The notes below the pieces were generated by a model. It did not search any database. It worked only from the letters and a program-made list of their open reading frames with translations, and was not told the origin of the DNA. The position numbers and the translations under genes are program-made. A stretch of DNA of 64,000 nt from Stutzerimonas stutzeri (GTDB lineage: Bacteria > Pseudomonadota > Gammaproteobacteria > Pseudomonadales > Pseudomonadaceae), in assembly GCF_024448955.1 (NCBI RefSeq), contig NZ_JAMOIH010000013.1, forward strand, positions 1-64,000, given 5' to 3'. Of the stretch, positions 9,410 through 21,501 are shown piece after piece. The stretch's first letter is position 1; each line of letters starts with the position of its first letter.

Positions 9410-9654
9410 CTTGGATTTCCGGTTGGCTCCGGGGATGTTGGAGCTGGGATCGCAGGTGACCCGGTAAGGCCGGCTGCGTGAGCGGGCTGCGGTCCGGCCA
9501 CCGCGTGGCGTCTTGCGTCCGGCGGCGGGGAGCAGGCATGCGTGAGTCGGCGCAGCGCGATGACGCGCGGCGACCGACCGGAGGCAGAAGCACTATCGAA
9601 GGACTGTTCACCGAGGGAAGTCCGGGGCGGCATCAGCGGCCGCGCCGAATCCAT

Positions 9655-10509
9655 TCAGGCGCTACAGAGCTCCTCGGCAGTCTTGTCGGTGATGTTCGAG
9701 CGATCGAAGCCGAACGGCTCTACGGTTTTCAAGTGCTCGTCACTGCCCAGCCACTTCTTCAGCTCGGCGTTGACCGCATCACGCAGCGCCTTGTCTTGGG
9801 GACGGAATGCCAGGGCACCGTAGCCGGTGTGGGCCGGATCGTCCTTGAAGTCGGTGGTCGCTTCGACCTGATCGCCGGCCTTATCGGCCAGTCCCTTCAT
9901 GGTCAGTTGGGTGCCGATCGCGGCGTCGGCGCGGCCGGTGCGTACGGCCTGCAGTTGCGAGGTGGTGTCGGGCACCTGGACGATCTGCGAATCCTTGATA
10001 CCGGCTTCGCGCGCATAGGCGAGATTGACCGTGCCGGACATGATGGCCAGTTTGGCTTCGGGGTCGTTGGCGATATCGGCGTAGCTGCGCAGGTTCTTCG
10101 GGTTGCCGGTTTTCACCAGCAGGGTATCGGGCAACTGGTAGTGCGGATCGGTGAACAGCACCTGCTTGCAGCGCTCCGGCGTGATGTACATGCCGGCAGC
10201 GATGAGGTCGAAGCGGCTGGCGCGCAGGCCGGGAATCAGCGAGCCCCATTCGGTGAGGACGGGGTTGATGGTTTCGATGCCCATCTGCTGGAAAATCTTT
10301 TCGACTATTTCGGGGGACTCGCCGGTGACGCTTCCGTCGGTGGCGGTGTAGGCGAATGGGGTTTCGTTGGCGTAGCCGATGCGGACGCTACTGCTGTCCT
10401 TGATGTCATCCAGGGTATCGGCCTGGACCAGGCTGCTGATGGTCACACTCGCTAGCGCAGTACAACCGACCAGTAGCCGGGCAATGGGTGAGATGCTGAA
10501 ATTCCTCAT
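9655..10509 (-). CDS. ehuB: Ectoine/hydroxyectoine-binding periplasmic protein EhuB
   Basis: Periplasmic solute-binding protein (SBP family 3), 284 residues, with an N-terminal signal peptide (about residues 1-30, ending near VQADT). Segments GESPEIVEKIFQQMGI, TEWGSLIPGLRASRFD, AAGMYITPERCKQVLFTDPHY and GYGALAFR match my memory of EhuB proteins, which bind ectoine and 5-hydroxyectoine, better than those of arginine or glutamine binders. The frame extends to 10638, but ATG 10509 with AGGAGA is the clear start. First gene of the ehu operon. No ectoine-catabolism genes or MocR/EnuR-type regulator are adjacent, so uptake for osmoprotection is the simplest reading. Confidence 0.82.
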   Translation of the reverse strand: MRNFSISPIARLLVGCTALASVTISSLVQADTLDDIKDSSSVRIGYANETPFAYTATDGSVTGESPEIVEKIFQQMGIETINPVLTEWGSLIPGLRASRFDLIAAGMYITPERCKQVLFTDPHYQLPDTLLVKTGNPKNLRSYADIANDPEAKLAIMSGTVNLAYAREAGIKDSQIVQVPDTTSQLQAVRTGRADAAIGTQLTMKGLADKAGDQVEATTDFKDDPAHTGYGALAFRPQDKALRDAVNAELKKWLGSDEHLKTVEPFGFDRSNITDKTAEELCSA

Positions 10510-10859
10510 GGGGTGTCTCTCCTGTGTTCCTTTGAAATCCGCAAGGCGGATCATTAGCTTTAGGAGGCCGCCGCCAGGGGCGAACGTGGTCAAACCTGTG
10601 TTGAATGCGGTTGCCTCGGTTGTTGTTATTGCCATCACCGCAGGTTAACGAAGCGCCGTCACACGGCTTGCTGGCTTCGTATCCCTGACCGGAGGATACA
10701 AAAGCCGAGCAGTTAACGGAAATGTAGAGGCTATCTGAGCCGATTCGTCTCGAATCAGCTGCAAAAAAGAGAAGGGTCACCGTCTGGCTTGAATCCGGCC
10801 AGCTGCTGCGGTGCCGGGCTTGCCCGGCGTCGGTGAGAAAACGGCAGCAATCCGCCAGA
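10510..10859. promoter_or_regulatory. 350 bp ehuB upstream / trkA downstream region
   Basis: No credible gene. It must contain the ehuBCDA promoter on the minus strand, but I cannot name a hexamer pair with confidence. A perfect 7-bp-arm palindrome (GCCGGGC TT GCCCGGC) lies at 10813-10828, just beyond the trkA stop, and may help end trkA transcription, though it lacks a T-run. Confidence 0.4.
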
Positions 10860-12233
10860 TCAGAAAAAAGTCAGGCCCGCCTGGAACAGCCGCTCCACGT
10901 CACGAATGTGCTTCTTGTCGGCGAGGAACAGAATCACGTGGTCGCCCGACTCGATGACGGTGTCGTCATGGGCGATCAGCACCTGCTCGGCGCGAATCAC
11001 CGCGCCGATGGTGGAGCCCGGCGGCAAGGTGATCTTGCCGATGGCGCGACCGACGACTTTGCTCGAACGCGAGTCGCCATGGGCAATCACTTCAATCGCC
11101 TCCGCTGCGCCCCGGCGCAGCGAGTGGGCACTGACGATGTCGCCACGGCGTACGTGCGTCAGCAGCGTGCCGATGGTGGCCAGCTGGGGGCTGATGGCGA
11201 TATCGATCTCGCCGCCCTGCACCAGATCCACGTAAGCCGGGTTGTTGATGATGCACATCACCTTGCGCGCGCCCAGGCGCTTGGCCAGTAGCGACGACAT
11301 GATGTTGGCCTCGTCGTCGTTGGTCAGCGCCAGGAACACATCGGCGTCGTTGATGTTCTCCTCCACCAGCAGATCGCGGTCCGAGGCGCTGCCCTGGAGG
11401 ATGATGGTGCTGTCGAGGGTGTCCGAGAGGTAGCGGCAGCGTGCCGGATTCATCTCGATGATCTTCACCTGATAACGGCTTTCGATGGCCTCGGCGAGGC
11501 GCTCGCCGATATGACCACCGCCAGCGATGACGATGCGGCGGTAGGAATCGTCGAGTCGGCGCATCTCGCTCATTACCGCGCGGATATGCGCACGCGCTGC
11601 AATGAAGAAGACCTCGTCGTCGGCTTCGATGACCGTATCGCCCTTCGGCAGGATCGCCTGGTTGCGACGGAAGATCGCTGCCACCCGCGTGTCGACGTTG
11701 GGCATGTGCTTGCGAATCTGGCGCAGCTCCTGGCCCACCAACGGCCCGCCATAGTAGGCCCGCACCGCGACCAGCTGGGCTTTGCCACCGGCAAAGTCGA
11801 TCACCTGCAGCGAACCGGGATGCTCGATCAGGCGCTTGATGTAGTTGGTGACCACCTGCTCGGGGCTGATCAGTACGTCGACAGGTATCGCCTCGTTGCT
11901 GAACAGATTGGAGCGGGTGAGGTATACGGACTCGCGCACCCGTGCGATCTTCGTCGGGGTGTGGAACAGCGTGTAGGCAACCTGACAGGCAACCATGTTG
12001 GTTTCATCGCTGTTGGTCACCGCCACCAGCATGTCGGCGTCGTCCGCACCGGCCTGTCGCAGCACGGTCGGAAACGAGCCCCGGCCGACCACAGTGCGAA
12101 TGTCCAGGCGATCACCGAGATCGCGCAGGCGATCGGGATCGGTGTCGACCACCGTGATGTCGTTGGCTTCACTGGCGAGGTTTTCGGCCAGCGTACCGCC
12201 CACCTGCCCCGCACCGAGAATGATGATTTTCAC
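10860..12233 (-). CDS. trkA: Trk system potassium uptake regulatory protein TrkA
   Basis: Peripheral NAD-binding gating subunit of the TrkG/H potassium channel, 457 residues. It has the normal duplicated architecture: two RCK units, each a Rossmann fold ([18 protein letters not shown] at the N terminus; [18 protein letters not shown] near residue 233) followed by a TrkA-C domain. The start is GTG at 12233 with an AGGAG site. It lies next to rsmB-fmt-def as in other Pseudomonas. The adjacency to the ectoine importer places two osmotic-stress uptake functions side by side. Confidence 0.96.
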   Translation of the reverse strand: MKIIILGAGQVGGTLAENLASEANDITVVDTDPDRLRDLGDRLDIRTVVGRGSFPTVLRQAGADDADMLVAVTNSDETNMVACQVAYTLFHTPTKIARVRESVYLTRSNLFSNEAIPVDVLISPEQVVTNYIKRLIEHPGSLQVIDFAGGKAQLVAVRAYYGGPLVGQELRQIRKHMPNVDTRVAAIFRRNQAILPKGDTVIEADDEVFFIAARAHIRAVMSEMRRLDDSYRRIVIAGGGHIGERLAEAIESRYQVKIIEMNPARCRYLSDTLDSTIILQGSASDRDLLVEENINDADVFLALTNDDEANIMSSLLAKRLGARKVMCIINNPAYVDLVQGGEIDIAISPQLATIGTLLTHVRRGDIVSAHSLRRGAAEAIEVIAHGDSRSSKVVGRAIGKITLPPGSTIGAVIRAEQVLIAHDDTVIESGDHVILFLADKKHIRDVERLFQAGLTFF

Positions 12234-12331
12234 GAAGTCGCTCCTGAAGGGCAGCTTTCAACGCCCATTATTGGCCAGACTTGCCGATTGCCTATCGGTG
12301 GGTTGAAGCGGAGCGCCGCCCGGCACAAAAG

Positions 12332-12355
12332 CCGTAGGGTGGGCTTCAGCGCACC
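12332..12355. repeat. Degenerate single REP (GTAGGGTGGGCTTCAGC family)
   Basis: One arm of the common GTAGGGTGGGCTTCAGCCCACC palindrome with a mismatch (GCGCACC for GCCCACC), located in the trkA-rsmB gap. Confidence 0.6.
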
Positions 12356-12372
12356 GATGTCCCCAGCCTGTC

Positions 12373-13704
12373 TCATTGAGACACGCTGGCCGTGGGTTGG
12401 GCCGCGATCTTCATCAGTTTGGCGTAGTAGAAGCCGTCATGGCCGTTCTCCTGCGGCAACAGCTGACGCCCATGAGACTGCTCGACACCGAAACCTTTCG
12501 GCAGATCCAGCTGGCGCGCGCCAGGCATGCGCGCCAGGAACGCCTCGATCACCTCGCGATTCTCGGTCGGCAGCACTGAGCAGGTGGCATACAACAGCAC
12601 CCCACCGACCGCCAACGTTGGCCAGAGCGCATCGAGCATTTCGCCCTGCAGCGCGGCCAGCGGCGCGATGTCATCGGCCTGGCGGGCCAGCTTGATGTCT
12701 GGATGACGGCGGATCACGCCGGTCGCCGAACAGGGCGCGTCGAGCAGAATCCGTTGAAAGGGTCGGCCATCCCACCATTGATCCGTCGCGCGTGCATCGG
12801 CGGCAACGAGCTGTGCCTTCAGTTGCAGACGATCAAGGTTTTCCTGCACGCGTTGCAGCCGCTTGGGCTCCAGATCCAGTGCGACGACTTCCGCCAACTT
12901 GGGCTCGCGTTCGAGGATATGGCAGGTCTTGCCACCCGGCGCGCAGCAGGCGTCCAGCACGCGCTGGTCGGGCGCCAGATCGAGCAGGCCGGCCGCCAGC
13001 TGCGCCGCTTCGTCCTGCACGCTGACGCGCCCTTCGGCAAAGCCCGGCAACAGATTGACGTCGCAGGCTTCGGCCAGACGGATACCGTCCTCGCTGTGGC
13101 TGCAGGGGAAGGCTTCGATACCGGCGGTCTGCAGTTCGGCGAGATAGCCGTCGCGCCCGGTCTGACGACGGTTGACCCGCAGCATCATTGGCGGATGGAT
13201 GTTGTTCGCGGTGCAGATCGCCTCCCAGTGTTCCGGCCAATGCGCCTTCAGCGATTTCTGCAGCCAGCGCGGATGGGCGAAGCGGATCACCGGATCACGC
13301 TCCAGTTCGGCGAACAGCGCTTCGCCTTCGCGTTGAGCATTGCGCAGCACGGCGTTGAGCAGGCCTTTGGCCCAAGGCTTCTTCAGTTTGTCTACGCAGC
13401 CGACGGTTTCGCCGATGGCGGCGTGCGGCGGTATGCGGGTGTAGAACAGCTGATACAGGCCGATCAGTAATAGCGCTTCGACGTCTCGATCGGCGGCCTT
13501 GAATGGCTTCTGCAGCAGGCGTTCGGCCAGGCCGGCCAGACGCGGCTGCCAACGTGCAGCACCGAACGCCAGTTCCTGGGTCAGACCGCGGTCGCGCGCG
13601 TCGACCTTGCTCAACACATCGGGCAGGCTGCTGTTCAGTGAGGCTTTGCCGGCCAGTACCACACCGAGCGCACGGGCCGCGGCGAGACGCGGATTCATCG
13701 ACAT
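12373..13704 (-). CDS. rsmB: 16S rRNA (cytosine967-C5)-methyltransferase RsmB
   Basis: SAM-dependent rRNA methyltransferase (Sun/Fmu family), 443 residues. An N-terminal NusB-like RNA-binding domain (about 1-140) is followed by the methyltransferase domain. The SAM motif is [12 protein letters not shown], motif IV is [17 protein letters not shown] with the general-base Cys, and the nucleophile Cys lies in [16 protein letters not shown] 13704 overlaps the fmt stop by one base (TAATG). Part of def-fmt-rsmB. Confidence 0.96.
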   Translation of the reverse strand: MSMNPRLAAARALGVVLAGKASLNSSLPDVLSKVDARDRGLTQELAFGAARWQPRLAGLAERLLQKPFKAADRDVEALLLIGLYQLFYTRIPPHAAIGETVGCVDKLKKPWAKGLLNAVLRNAQREGEALFAELERDPVIRFAHPRWLQKSLKAHWPEHWEAICTANNIHPPMMLRVNRRQTGRDGYLAELQTAGIEAFPCSHSEDGIRLAEACDVNLLPGFAEGRVSVQDEAAQLAAGLLDLAPDQRVLDACCAPGGKTCHILEREPKLAEVVALDLEPKRLQRVQENLDRLQLKAQLVAADARATDQWWDGRPFQRILLDAPCSATGVIRRHPDIKLARQADDIAPLAALQGEMLDALWPTLAVGGVLLYATCSVLPTENREVIEAFLARMPGARQLDLPKGFGVEQSHGRQLLPQENGHDGFYYAKLMKIAAQPTASVSQ

Positions 13705-14633
13705 TATTCGAACACCTTGCCCGGCGCGAATTGCTCACGTCGGCTGTTGTACAGATCGCTGAAACCAAGCGGCTTGCCGCCCGGCAGTTGCAGGCGCGTA
13801 ATCAACAACGAGCCTGCACCGCACGCGACCTGCAGACCGTCCTTGCCGGCCCCGATGATCTGACCTGGCTCGCCCTGCCCATCCGCCAGACGTGCGCCGT
13901 GAATTTTCACGGCGGCTTCGTCCAGACTGCTGTGACAGATCGGCCAGGGATGGAAGGCGCGGATCAGACGTTCCAGCTCGACGGCCGGGCGGCTCCAGTC
14001 GAGGCGCGCTTCGTCCTTGTTCAGCTTGTGCGCGTAGGTCGCCAGGTTGTCGTCCTGCACTTCGCCTTTCAGCGAGCCGGCTTCCAGCGCCGTGACCGCT
14101 TCGACCACTGCGCGCGAGCCGAGCTCGGCAAGGCGGTCATGGAGGCTGCCGCCGGTGTCGTCAGCTGTGATCGGTGTGCTGACCTTGAGCAGCATCGGAC
14201 CGGTATCCAGGCCGGCTTCCATCTGCATCACCGTGACCCCGGATTCGGCATCGCCGGCTTCGACTGCACGTTGAATCGGCGCCGCACCGCGCCAGCGCGG
14301 CAGCAACGAGGCATGGCTGTTGATACAACCCAGGCGCGGCATATCCAGCACCGCCTGCGGAAGGATCAAGCCGTAGGCGACTACCACCATCAGATCGGCC
14401 TGCAGTCCCGCCAGTTCCGCTTGAGCCGCCGGATCGCGCAGGGTCTGTGGTTGGTACACGGCAATCCCGTGCTGCAGCGCGAGCTGCTTGACCGGGCTGG
14501 GCATCAGCTTCTGCCCGCGACCTGCAGGCCGATCCGGCTGGGTGTAAACCGCCACCACTTGCCGATTGGCGTCGAGCAGAGCCTGCAGGTGCTGGGCGGC
14601 GAATTCCGGCGTTCCGGCAAAAACGATGCGCAT
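13704..14633 (-). CDS. fmt: Methionyl-tRNA formyltransferase
   Basis: Formylates initiator Met-tRNA using 10-formyl-THF, 309 residues. The N-terminal catalytic domain shows VFAGTPEFA, the signature [17 protein letters not shown] and [16 protein letters not shown]. The C-terminal tRNA-binding domain follows. The usual N-V-H before ASLLP reads N-S-H here, leaving the catalytic Asn/His. Downstream of def and upstream of rsmB, but a terminator-like hairpin separates it from def. Confidence 0.96.
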   Translation of the reverse strand: MRIVFAGTPEFAAQHLQALLDANRQVVAVYTQPDRPAGRGQKLMPSPVKQLALQHGIAVYQPQTLRDPAAQAELAGLQADLMVVVAYGLILPQAVLDMPRLGCINSHASLLPRWRGAAPIQRAVEAGDAESGVTVMQMEAGLDTGPMLLKVSTPITADDTGGSLHDRLAELGSRAVVEAVTALEAGSLKGEVQDDNLATYAHKLNKDEARLDWSRPAVELERLIRAFHPWPICHSSLDEAAVKIHGARLADGQGEPGQIIGAGKDGLQVACGAGSLLITRLQLPGGKPLGFSDLYNSRREQFAPGKVFE

Positions 14634-14651
14634 CTAAAACACTCATCAATA

Positions 14652-14680
14652 AAAAAGGCTTGCTGCTGCAAGCCTTTGGT
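14652..14680 (-). terminator. Terminator-like hairpin between def and fmt
   Basis: Stem AAAGGCTTGC / GCAAGCCTTT with a 4-base loop. Read on the minus strand it is followed by TTTTTTATT, the hallmark of an intrinsic terminator. Since def and fmt are normally cotranscribed, it may act as a partial terminator that sets the def:fmt ratio. Confidence 0.8.
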
Positions 14681-14688
14681 GTCGGGAA

Positions 14689-15195
14689 TCAAGCCTGCTG
14701 ACGGTGGATCTTTTCCAGCTTCTTCTTGATCCGGTCGCGCTTGAGATTGGATAGATAGTCGACGAACAACTTGCCGTTGAGGTGATCGCATTCATGCTGA
14801 ATGCACACCGCGAGCAGGCCTTCGGCGATCAGCTCGTAGGGCTGACCGTCGCGGTCCAGCGCCATGACCTTGACCTTCTGCGGACGGTCGACGTTCTCGT
14901 AGAACCCGGGCACGGACAGGCAACCTTCCTGGTACTGCTCCATCTCGTCGGTGAGAAACTCGAACTCGGGGTTGATGAAAACCCGCGGCTCGGACTTGTC
15001 CTCGGACAGATCCATGACCACCACGCGCTTGTGCACGTTGACCTGCGTCGCTGCCAGGCCAATGCCCGGCGCGTCGTACATGGTCTCGAACATGTCGTCG
15101 ATCAGCTGGCGAATACCGTCGTCGACCATGTCCACCGGTTTGGCGATGGTACGCAGGCGTGGATCGGGAAACTCAAGGATGTTCAGGATTGCCAT
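14689..15195 (-). CDS. def: Peptide deformylase
   Basis: Metalloenzyme that removes the N-formyl group from nascent proteins, 168 residues. All three motifs are present: GIGLAATQ (motif 1), EGCLS with the metal Cys (motif 2) and QHECDH with two metal His and the catalytic Glu (motif 3). The frame extends to 15285, but ATG 15195 gives the canonical [15 protein letters not shown] start. Divergent from tsaP across 148 bp. Confidence 0.97.
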   Translation of the reverse strand: MAILNILEFPDPRLRTIAKPVDMVDDGIRQLIDDMFETMYDAPGIGLAATQVNVHKRVVVMDLSEDKSEPRVFINPEFEFLTDEMEQYQEGCLSVPGFYENVDRPQKVKVMALDRDGQPYELIAEGLLAVCIQHECDHLNGKLFVDYLSNLKRDRIKKKLEKIHRQQA

Positions 15196-15343
15196 ATGCG
15201 TTTGTGATGCACTTATGGAATAAAGTGAAAAGCCGCTGCTAAGATGCCGGGCAGCTTGTAAACGGCTTAACGCCGCTTTCCACAAGGGTTTCTGCGGCGC
15301 TAGGGCGCTTTACGTGAAGGCACATCATAAAGGGATTCACCAC

Positions 15344-16369
15344 ATGAGGAAATCACTACTCGCCCTGCTGCTGGTGGCGGTTGGCGGCATGGCGCAGGCC
15401 GCTGTGCAGCTCAAGGATAATCATCCGGAGCAGTACACCGTAGTGAAAGGCGACACCCTCTGGGATATTTCCGGTCGCTTCCTCAGCGAACCCTGGAAAT
15501 GGCCAGAACTCTGGCACGCCAATCCCCAGGTCGAAAACCCTCATCTGATCTATCCCGGCGACAGCCTGAGCCTGGTCTACATCGATGGCCAACCGCGCAT
15601 CATGCTAAACCGCGGCGCATCGCGTGGGACCATTAAGCTCTCCCCCACCGTACGCTCGACGCCCATGGCCGAAGCCATCAGCACCATCCCGCTGGAAGCC
15701 ATCAACAGTTTTCTGCTGAGCAACCGCATCGTCGACAGCGCCGCCGAATTCGAAGCCGCGCCCTATATCGTCGCCGGCAACGCCGAGCGCGTCATCAGCG
15801 GCTCCGGCGATCGCATCTACGGGCGTGGCGAGTTCCAGGACGATATCGCCGTCTATGGCATCTTCCGTCAGGGCAAGACTTACGCGGATCCTGAGACAGG
15901 TGAGTTTTTGGGCATCAATGCCGATGACGTCGGAACCGCCGAGCGTATCGACATGGAAGGTGATATCGCGACCATGATGCTTACGCGTGTCACCCAGGAA
16001 GCACGCATCGGCGACCGCATGTTCCCCAGCGAAGAGCGCGCGGTGAACTCGACCTTCATGCCGAGCGAGCCGGAAGAAGAAGTTAACGGCGTGATTCTCG
16101 ACGTGCCGCGCGGGGTGACGCAGATCGGTCAGTTCGACGTAGTTACCCTGAACAAGGGCGCGCGTGACGGGCTGAGCATTGGCAACGTACTGGCGGTGTA
16201 CAAGACCGGGGAAACCGTACGCGACCGGGTCACCGGCGAAAACGTCAAGATTCCCGACGAGCGCTCGGGCCTGCTGATGGTCTTCCGCACCTATGACAAG
16301 CTCAGCTACGGTCTGGTGCTGCAAGCGACCCGCTCGCTGTCGGTGATGGATAAGGTCCGCAATCCCTGA
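15344..16369 (+). CDS. tsaP: LysM-domain peptidoglycan-binding protein (TsaP-like)
   Basis: Secreted periplasmic protein of 341 residues with a signal peptide (KSLLALLLVAVGGMAQA). An N-terminal LysM domain (QYTVVKGDTLWDISGRFL...IYPGD, about 30-85) precedes a FlgT-like C-terminal region. In Neisseria and Myxococcus TsaP aids type IV pilus secretin anchoring; the Pseudomonas orthologue at this locus has this architecture. ATG 15344 has an AAGGGA site. Divergent from def and followed by a terminator before dprA. Confidence 0.85.
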   Translation: MRKSLLALLLVAVGGMAQAAVQLKDNHPEQYTVVKGDTLWDISGRFLSEPWKWPELWHANPQVENPHLIYPGDSLSLVYIDGQPRIMLNRGASRGTIKLSPTVRSTPMAEAISTIPLEAINSFLLSNRIVDSAAEFEAAPYIVAGNAERVISGSGDRIYGRGEFQDDIAVYGIFRQGKTYADPETGEFLGINADDVGTAERIDMEGDIATMMLTRVTQEARIGDRMFPSEERAVNSTFMPSEPEEEVNGVILDVPRGVTQIGQFDVVTLNKGARDGLSIGNVLAVYKTGETVRDRVTGENVKIPDERSGLLMVFRTYDKLSYGLVLQATRSLSVMDKVRNP

Positions 16370-16373
16370 GTTA

Positions 16374-16403
16374 CCCGAGCCCCGCCGATGCGGGGCTTTT
16401 TTT
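16374..16403 (+). terminator. Rho-independent terminator after tsaP
   Basis: Stem AGCCCCGC / GCGGGGCT followed by a run of seven T residues, directly after the tsaP stop. Confidence 0.9.
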
Positions 16404-16454
16404 CTGTTGATTGGCACCGTATGGATGCGGTGCGCCAAGACAAGGAACGTTTAC

Positions 16455-17546
16455 GTGCCTGCGATCTCTCCTGCCGAACTCGAAGCCCGCCTGCGCCTCC
16501 ATCTGCTGCCGGAGCTCGGCCCGCGGCGCCTGCAAAAACTGTTCAGCGCCTTTCCCGACGCCTCTTCCGCGCTCAGTGCACCGGCAACCGCCTGGCGTGC
16601 CCTGGGCTTGCCGGCCAGCTGCGCCGAACCCAGACGCAGCCCGACCATACGCGAGCGAGCCGCCGCGGCCCTGAATTGGCTGGAGCAGCCAGGCCATCAA
16701 CTGCTGATGTGGGACGATCCCGCCTACCCCGCGCTGTTGGCAGAACTGCCGGACGCACCGCCGCTGCTGTTCGTCGAGGGTGACCCAAGCCTGCTGGAGC
16801 GCCCGCAACTGGCGATGGTCGGCAGCCGCCGCGCTTCGCGTCCCGGGCTGGACAACGCCACGGCGTTCTCCCGAAGCCTGGCGAACGGCGGCTTCGTAAT
16901 CACCAGTGGTTTGGCACTCGGCATCGACGGTGCGGCGCACCAGGGTGCGCTGGATGTCGGTGGCAAGACCGTGGCGGTGCTGGGTACCGGCCTGCAGCAA
17001 CTCTATCCGCGCCGTCACATCGGTCTAGCCGCGCGCATCGTCGAAGCGGGCGGCGCACTGGTTTCCGAATTGCCGCTGGACTGCGCGCCCCACGCCTCCA
17101 ATTTTCCGCGACGCAATCGAATCATCAGTGGGCTGTCTTTGGGTGTCTTGGTGGTCGAGGCCAGCCCCTCCAGCGGTTCGCTGATCACCGCCCGGCTCGC
17201 GGCCGAGCAGGGTCGCGAGGTCTATGCAATACCCGGCTCGATTCACCATCCAGGCGCTCGCGGCTGCCATCAGCTGATCCGGCAGGGCGCGGCGCTGGTG
17301 GAAAGCGTCGACGACATCCTTCAGGCACTGCGCGGCTGGCAGCAGACGGCTCCTGCCAGCCAGTCACAACCCGATCGCCCGGCTCATCCGCTGCTCGATC
17401 AGCTACATGCCGCGCCGATGAACAGCGAGACCCTGGCCGGGGCGGTCGCGCAGCCGCTGGCGCAGGTGTTGGCGGAACTGACCGAGCTGGAGATCGAAGG
17501 GCTGGTCGCCTGCGAAAACGGTGTCTGGATCGCGCGAGTCGGTTGA
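16455..17546 (+). CDS. dprA: DNA-processing protein DprA
   Basis: Cytoplasmic ssDNA-binding protein that protects incoming DNA and loads RecA in transformation, 363 residues. A SAM-like N-terminal region is followed by the Rossmann-like DprA domain ([59 protein letters not shown]) and a C-terminal winged-helix domain. The start is chosen as GTG 16455 (site AAGGAACG), which gives the family N terminus; the frame extends to 16407 inside the terminator. Upstream of tsaC. Confidence 0.94.
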   Translation: MPAISPAELEARLRLHLLPELGPRRLQKLFSAFPDASSALSAPATAWRALGLPASCAEPRRSPTIRERAAAALNWLEQPGHQLLMWDDPAYPALLAELPDAPPLLFVEGDPSLLERPQLAMVGSRRASRPGLDNATAFSRSLANGGFVITSGLALGIDGAAHQGALDVGGKTVAVLGTGLQQLYPRRHIGLAARIVEAGGALVSELPLDCAPHASNFPRRNRIISGLSLGVLVVEASPSSGSLITARLAAEQGREVYAIPGSIHHPGARGCHQLIRQGAALVESVDDILQALRGWQQTAPASQSQPDRPAHPLLDQLHAAPMNSETLAGAVAQPLAQVLAELTELEIEGLVACENGVWIARVG

Positions 17547-17607
17547 GTGCAGCTGTCTCGCCACATGCGCTTGGGTACACTGCGCAGATCAGTCAGCGGA
17601 GGTAGTA

Positions 17608-18165
17608 ATGGTCGGTAACTGGCGTGTGCAACAGGCGGCTCGTGTGGTCAGAAACGGCGGAGTCATCGCCTATCCGACCGAAGCCGTTTGGGGGCTGGGT
17701 TGCGATCCCTGGAATAGCGATGCGGTGCACCGGTTGCTGGCGTTGAAGGACCGTCCGGTGGAAAAGGGTTTGATTCTGGTGGCCGACCGCATCGAACAGT
17801 TTGATTTTCTCCTGCAAGACCTGCCCGAGCGCTGGCTGGATCGTCTGGCGGGCAGTTGGCCGGGACCCAATACCTGGCTGATACCGCACCAGCAGCGCCT
17901 ACCCGAGTGGATTACCGGCAAACATGACAGCGTGGCCTTGCGCGTCAGCGATCATCCGCTGGTCGCGCGGCTTTGCGAGCTGACGGGCCCATTGGTGTCC
18001 ACCTCGGCAAATCCCGCCGGCCGCCCATCGGCCCGTACACGTTTGCGCGTCGAGCAGTATTTTCCGCGCCAGCTCGACGCAGTGCTCGGTGGCCGCCTGG
18101 GCGGAAGACGCAATCCCAGCACTATCCGGGATGTGCGTAGCGGAGAAGTCATACGGGCAAGTTAG
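17608..18165 (+). CDS. tsaC: Threonylcarbamoyl-AMP synthase TsaC (YrdC)
   Basis: Makes threonylcarbamoyl-AMP for the t6A modification of tRNA, 185 residues. The Sua5/YrdC fold motifs are visible: [16 protein letters not shown] near the N terminus, [13 protein letters not shown], and [15 protein letters not shown] 17608 with GGAGG lies 62 bp after dprA. The short form without the Sua5 C-terminal domain, as expected for gammaproteobacteria. Confidence 0.95.
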   Translation: MVGNWRVQQAARVVRNGGVIAYPTEAVWGLGCDPWNSDAVHRLLALKDRPVEKGLILVADRIEQFDFLLQDLPERWLDRLAGSWPGPNTWLIPHQQRLPEWITGKHDSVALRVSDHPLVARLCELTGPLVSTSANPAGRPSARTRLRVEQYFPRQLDAVLGGRLGGRRNPSTIRDVRSGEVIRAS

Positions 18166-18182
18166 CGGTGGCTGAGGGCGCC

Positions 18183-18239
18183 GTAGGGCCGAACTTGTTC
18201 GGCCTTTTACGCTCCGCGGCCGAATAAATTCGGCCCTAC
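18183..18239. repeat. Palindromic repeat pair, GGGCCGAACTTGTTCGGCC family (copy A)
   Basis: Doublet of short palindromes, GGCCGAACTTGTTCGGCC and GGCCGAATAAATTCGGCC, bounded by GTAGG / CCTAC. It repeats almost identically at 18350-18406. Confidence 0.8.
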
Positions 18240-18295
18240 AGGTCCATTACGGCAACAAAATCGTCGATCCGGTTACACCCCTTCGGCCAGGACGT
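18240..18295 (-). pseudogene. Decayed fragment of a qor 3' end
   Basis: Read on the minus strand, this ~55 bp stretch encodes LAEG followed, after a one-base frameshift, by TGSTILLP and a stop. That matches the last residues of the intact qor (LAEGRTTGSTILVP) ending at 18413. It lies beyond a second copy of the same palindromic repeat, so repeat plus gene end are duplicated as a unit with a period of about 167 bp. Synonymous differences show the copies are diverged, not recent. Confidence 0.75.
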
Positions 18296-18349
18296 GCGCA
18301 GTGGAGCCGTCAGGACGACTTAGAAACGGCTGGAGGATCGGGCAAAACC

Positions 18350-18406
18350 GTAGGGCCGAACTTGTTCGGCCTACACACTCCGCGGCCGAATGAATTCGGC
18401 CCTACA
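18350..18406. repeat. Palindromic repeat pair, GGGCCGAACTTGTTCGGCC family (copy B)
   Basis: Second copy of the doublet (GGCCGAACTTGTTCGGCC and GGCCGAATGAATTCGGCC), ending seven bases before the qor stop codon. Confidence 0.8.
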
Positions 18407-18412
18407 GGTTCA

Positions 18413-20481
<2,069 letters not shown>

Positions 20482-20491
20482 AAGGAATCCC

Positions 20492-21310
20492 ATGGATCGC
20501 TACGGCGTATTCGGCAATCCCATCGGCCACAGCAAGTCGCCGCAGATTCATCGCCTGTTCGCAGAGCAGACGGGCCAGTCGCTCAGCTACGAGCCCCTGC
20601 TGGCGCCGCTGGACGATTTCGCCGGCAATGCCCGTCAGTTCTTCACCGAAGGCCGGGGCGCCAACGTCACCGTGCCCTTCAAGGAAGACGCTTATCGGCT
20701 GGCCGATCAACTGACCGAACGCGCACGTCGTGCTGGTGCGGTGAATACCCTGCAGAAACTCGATGACGGCACCCTGCTAGGCGACAACACCGACGGCATC
20801 GGCCTGGTGCGCGATCTGCTGGATAACGCCGGCATCGATCTGCAGGGCAAACGCATCCTGTTGCTGGGCGCCGGTGGCGCGGTGCGTGGCGTACTCGAAC
20901 CGCTGCTGGCTCAGCGGCCCAGCGCACTGGTGATCGCCAATCGCACCCTGGCAAAGGCCGAGCGGTTGGCCACGGAATTCGCCGAGCTGGGTGCGGTGAG
21001 CGCGAGCGCCTTCGAGCAGCTGGAAGGCCGCTTCGATGTGATCATCAATGGCACCTCGGCCAGTCTCGGTGGAGATCTGCCGCCGCTGGCCGAAGGCCTG
21101 ATCGATACCGGCGAAACCTTCTGCTACGACATGATGTATGGCGCCAAACCCACACCCTTTTGTGAATGGGCCGCAGCACGCGGCGCGGTCACCCGCGATG
21201 GGTTGGGCATGCTAGTCGAACAGGCTGCGGCGGCCTTCGAGCTATGGCGTGGTGTGCGCCCGGAGTCGGCGCCGGTGCTGGTTGAACTGCGCCGCCAGCT
21301 CGCGGCCTGA
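20492..21310 (+). CDS. aroE: Shikimate dehydrogenase (NADP+)
   Basis: Reduces 3-dehydroshikimate in the shikimate pathway, 272 residues. Substrate site [13 protein letters not shown] at the N terminus and [11 protein letters not shown] with the catalytic Lys; NADP Rossmann motif [15 protein letters not shown] followed by [14 protein letters not shown] 20492 with AAGGAA. It follows hemF directly, as in other pseudomonads. Confidence 0.97.
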   Translation: MDRYGVFGNPIGHSKSPQIHRLFAEQTGQSLSYEPLLAPLDDFAGNARQFFTEGRGANVTVPFKEDAYRLADQLTERARRAGAVNTLQKLDDGTLLGDNTDGIGLVRDLLDNAGIDLQGKRILLLGAGGAVRGVLEPLLAQRPSALVIANRTLAKAERLATEFAELGAVSASAFEQLEGRFDVIINGTSASLGGDLPPLAEGLIDTGETFCYDMMYGAKPTPFCEWAAARGAVTRDGLGMLVEQAAAAFELWRGVRPESAPVLVELRRQLAA

Positions 21311-21501
21311 CGGTGCGCATCAGTCTGTGGGCGCGCCCTCGCTGCGAATTCGCAACCTGCGCCAACACAGAAGCAAAAGCTTCGCCCCGAGGGCGGGCCT
21401 CCTACAAAAAGCAACTTGCCCGCGCCTCGCGGCAGATGCACGCCACGGAACGGCACGTGTTTAAGTAAGCGCTCTGAGCCGCCACCGCCTCAATAGCAGG
21501 C

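Noticed and set aside
9410..9654. A small gene between ehuB and ehuC
   Set aside because: Open frames here (for example 9402-9654 on the minus strand) lack ribosome-binding sites and are arginine/proline-rich in the manner of random GC-rich sequence.
7264..10509. Glutamine or arginine ABC transporter identity
   Set aside because: The binding protein and ATPase segments resemble EhuB/EhuA more closely than GlnH, ArtJ or HisJ. The identity is still inference without a search.
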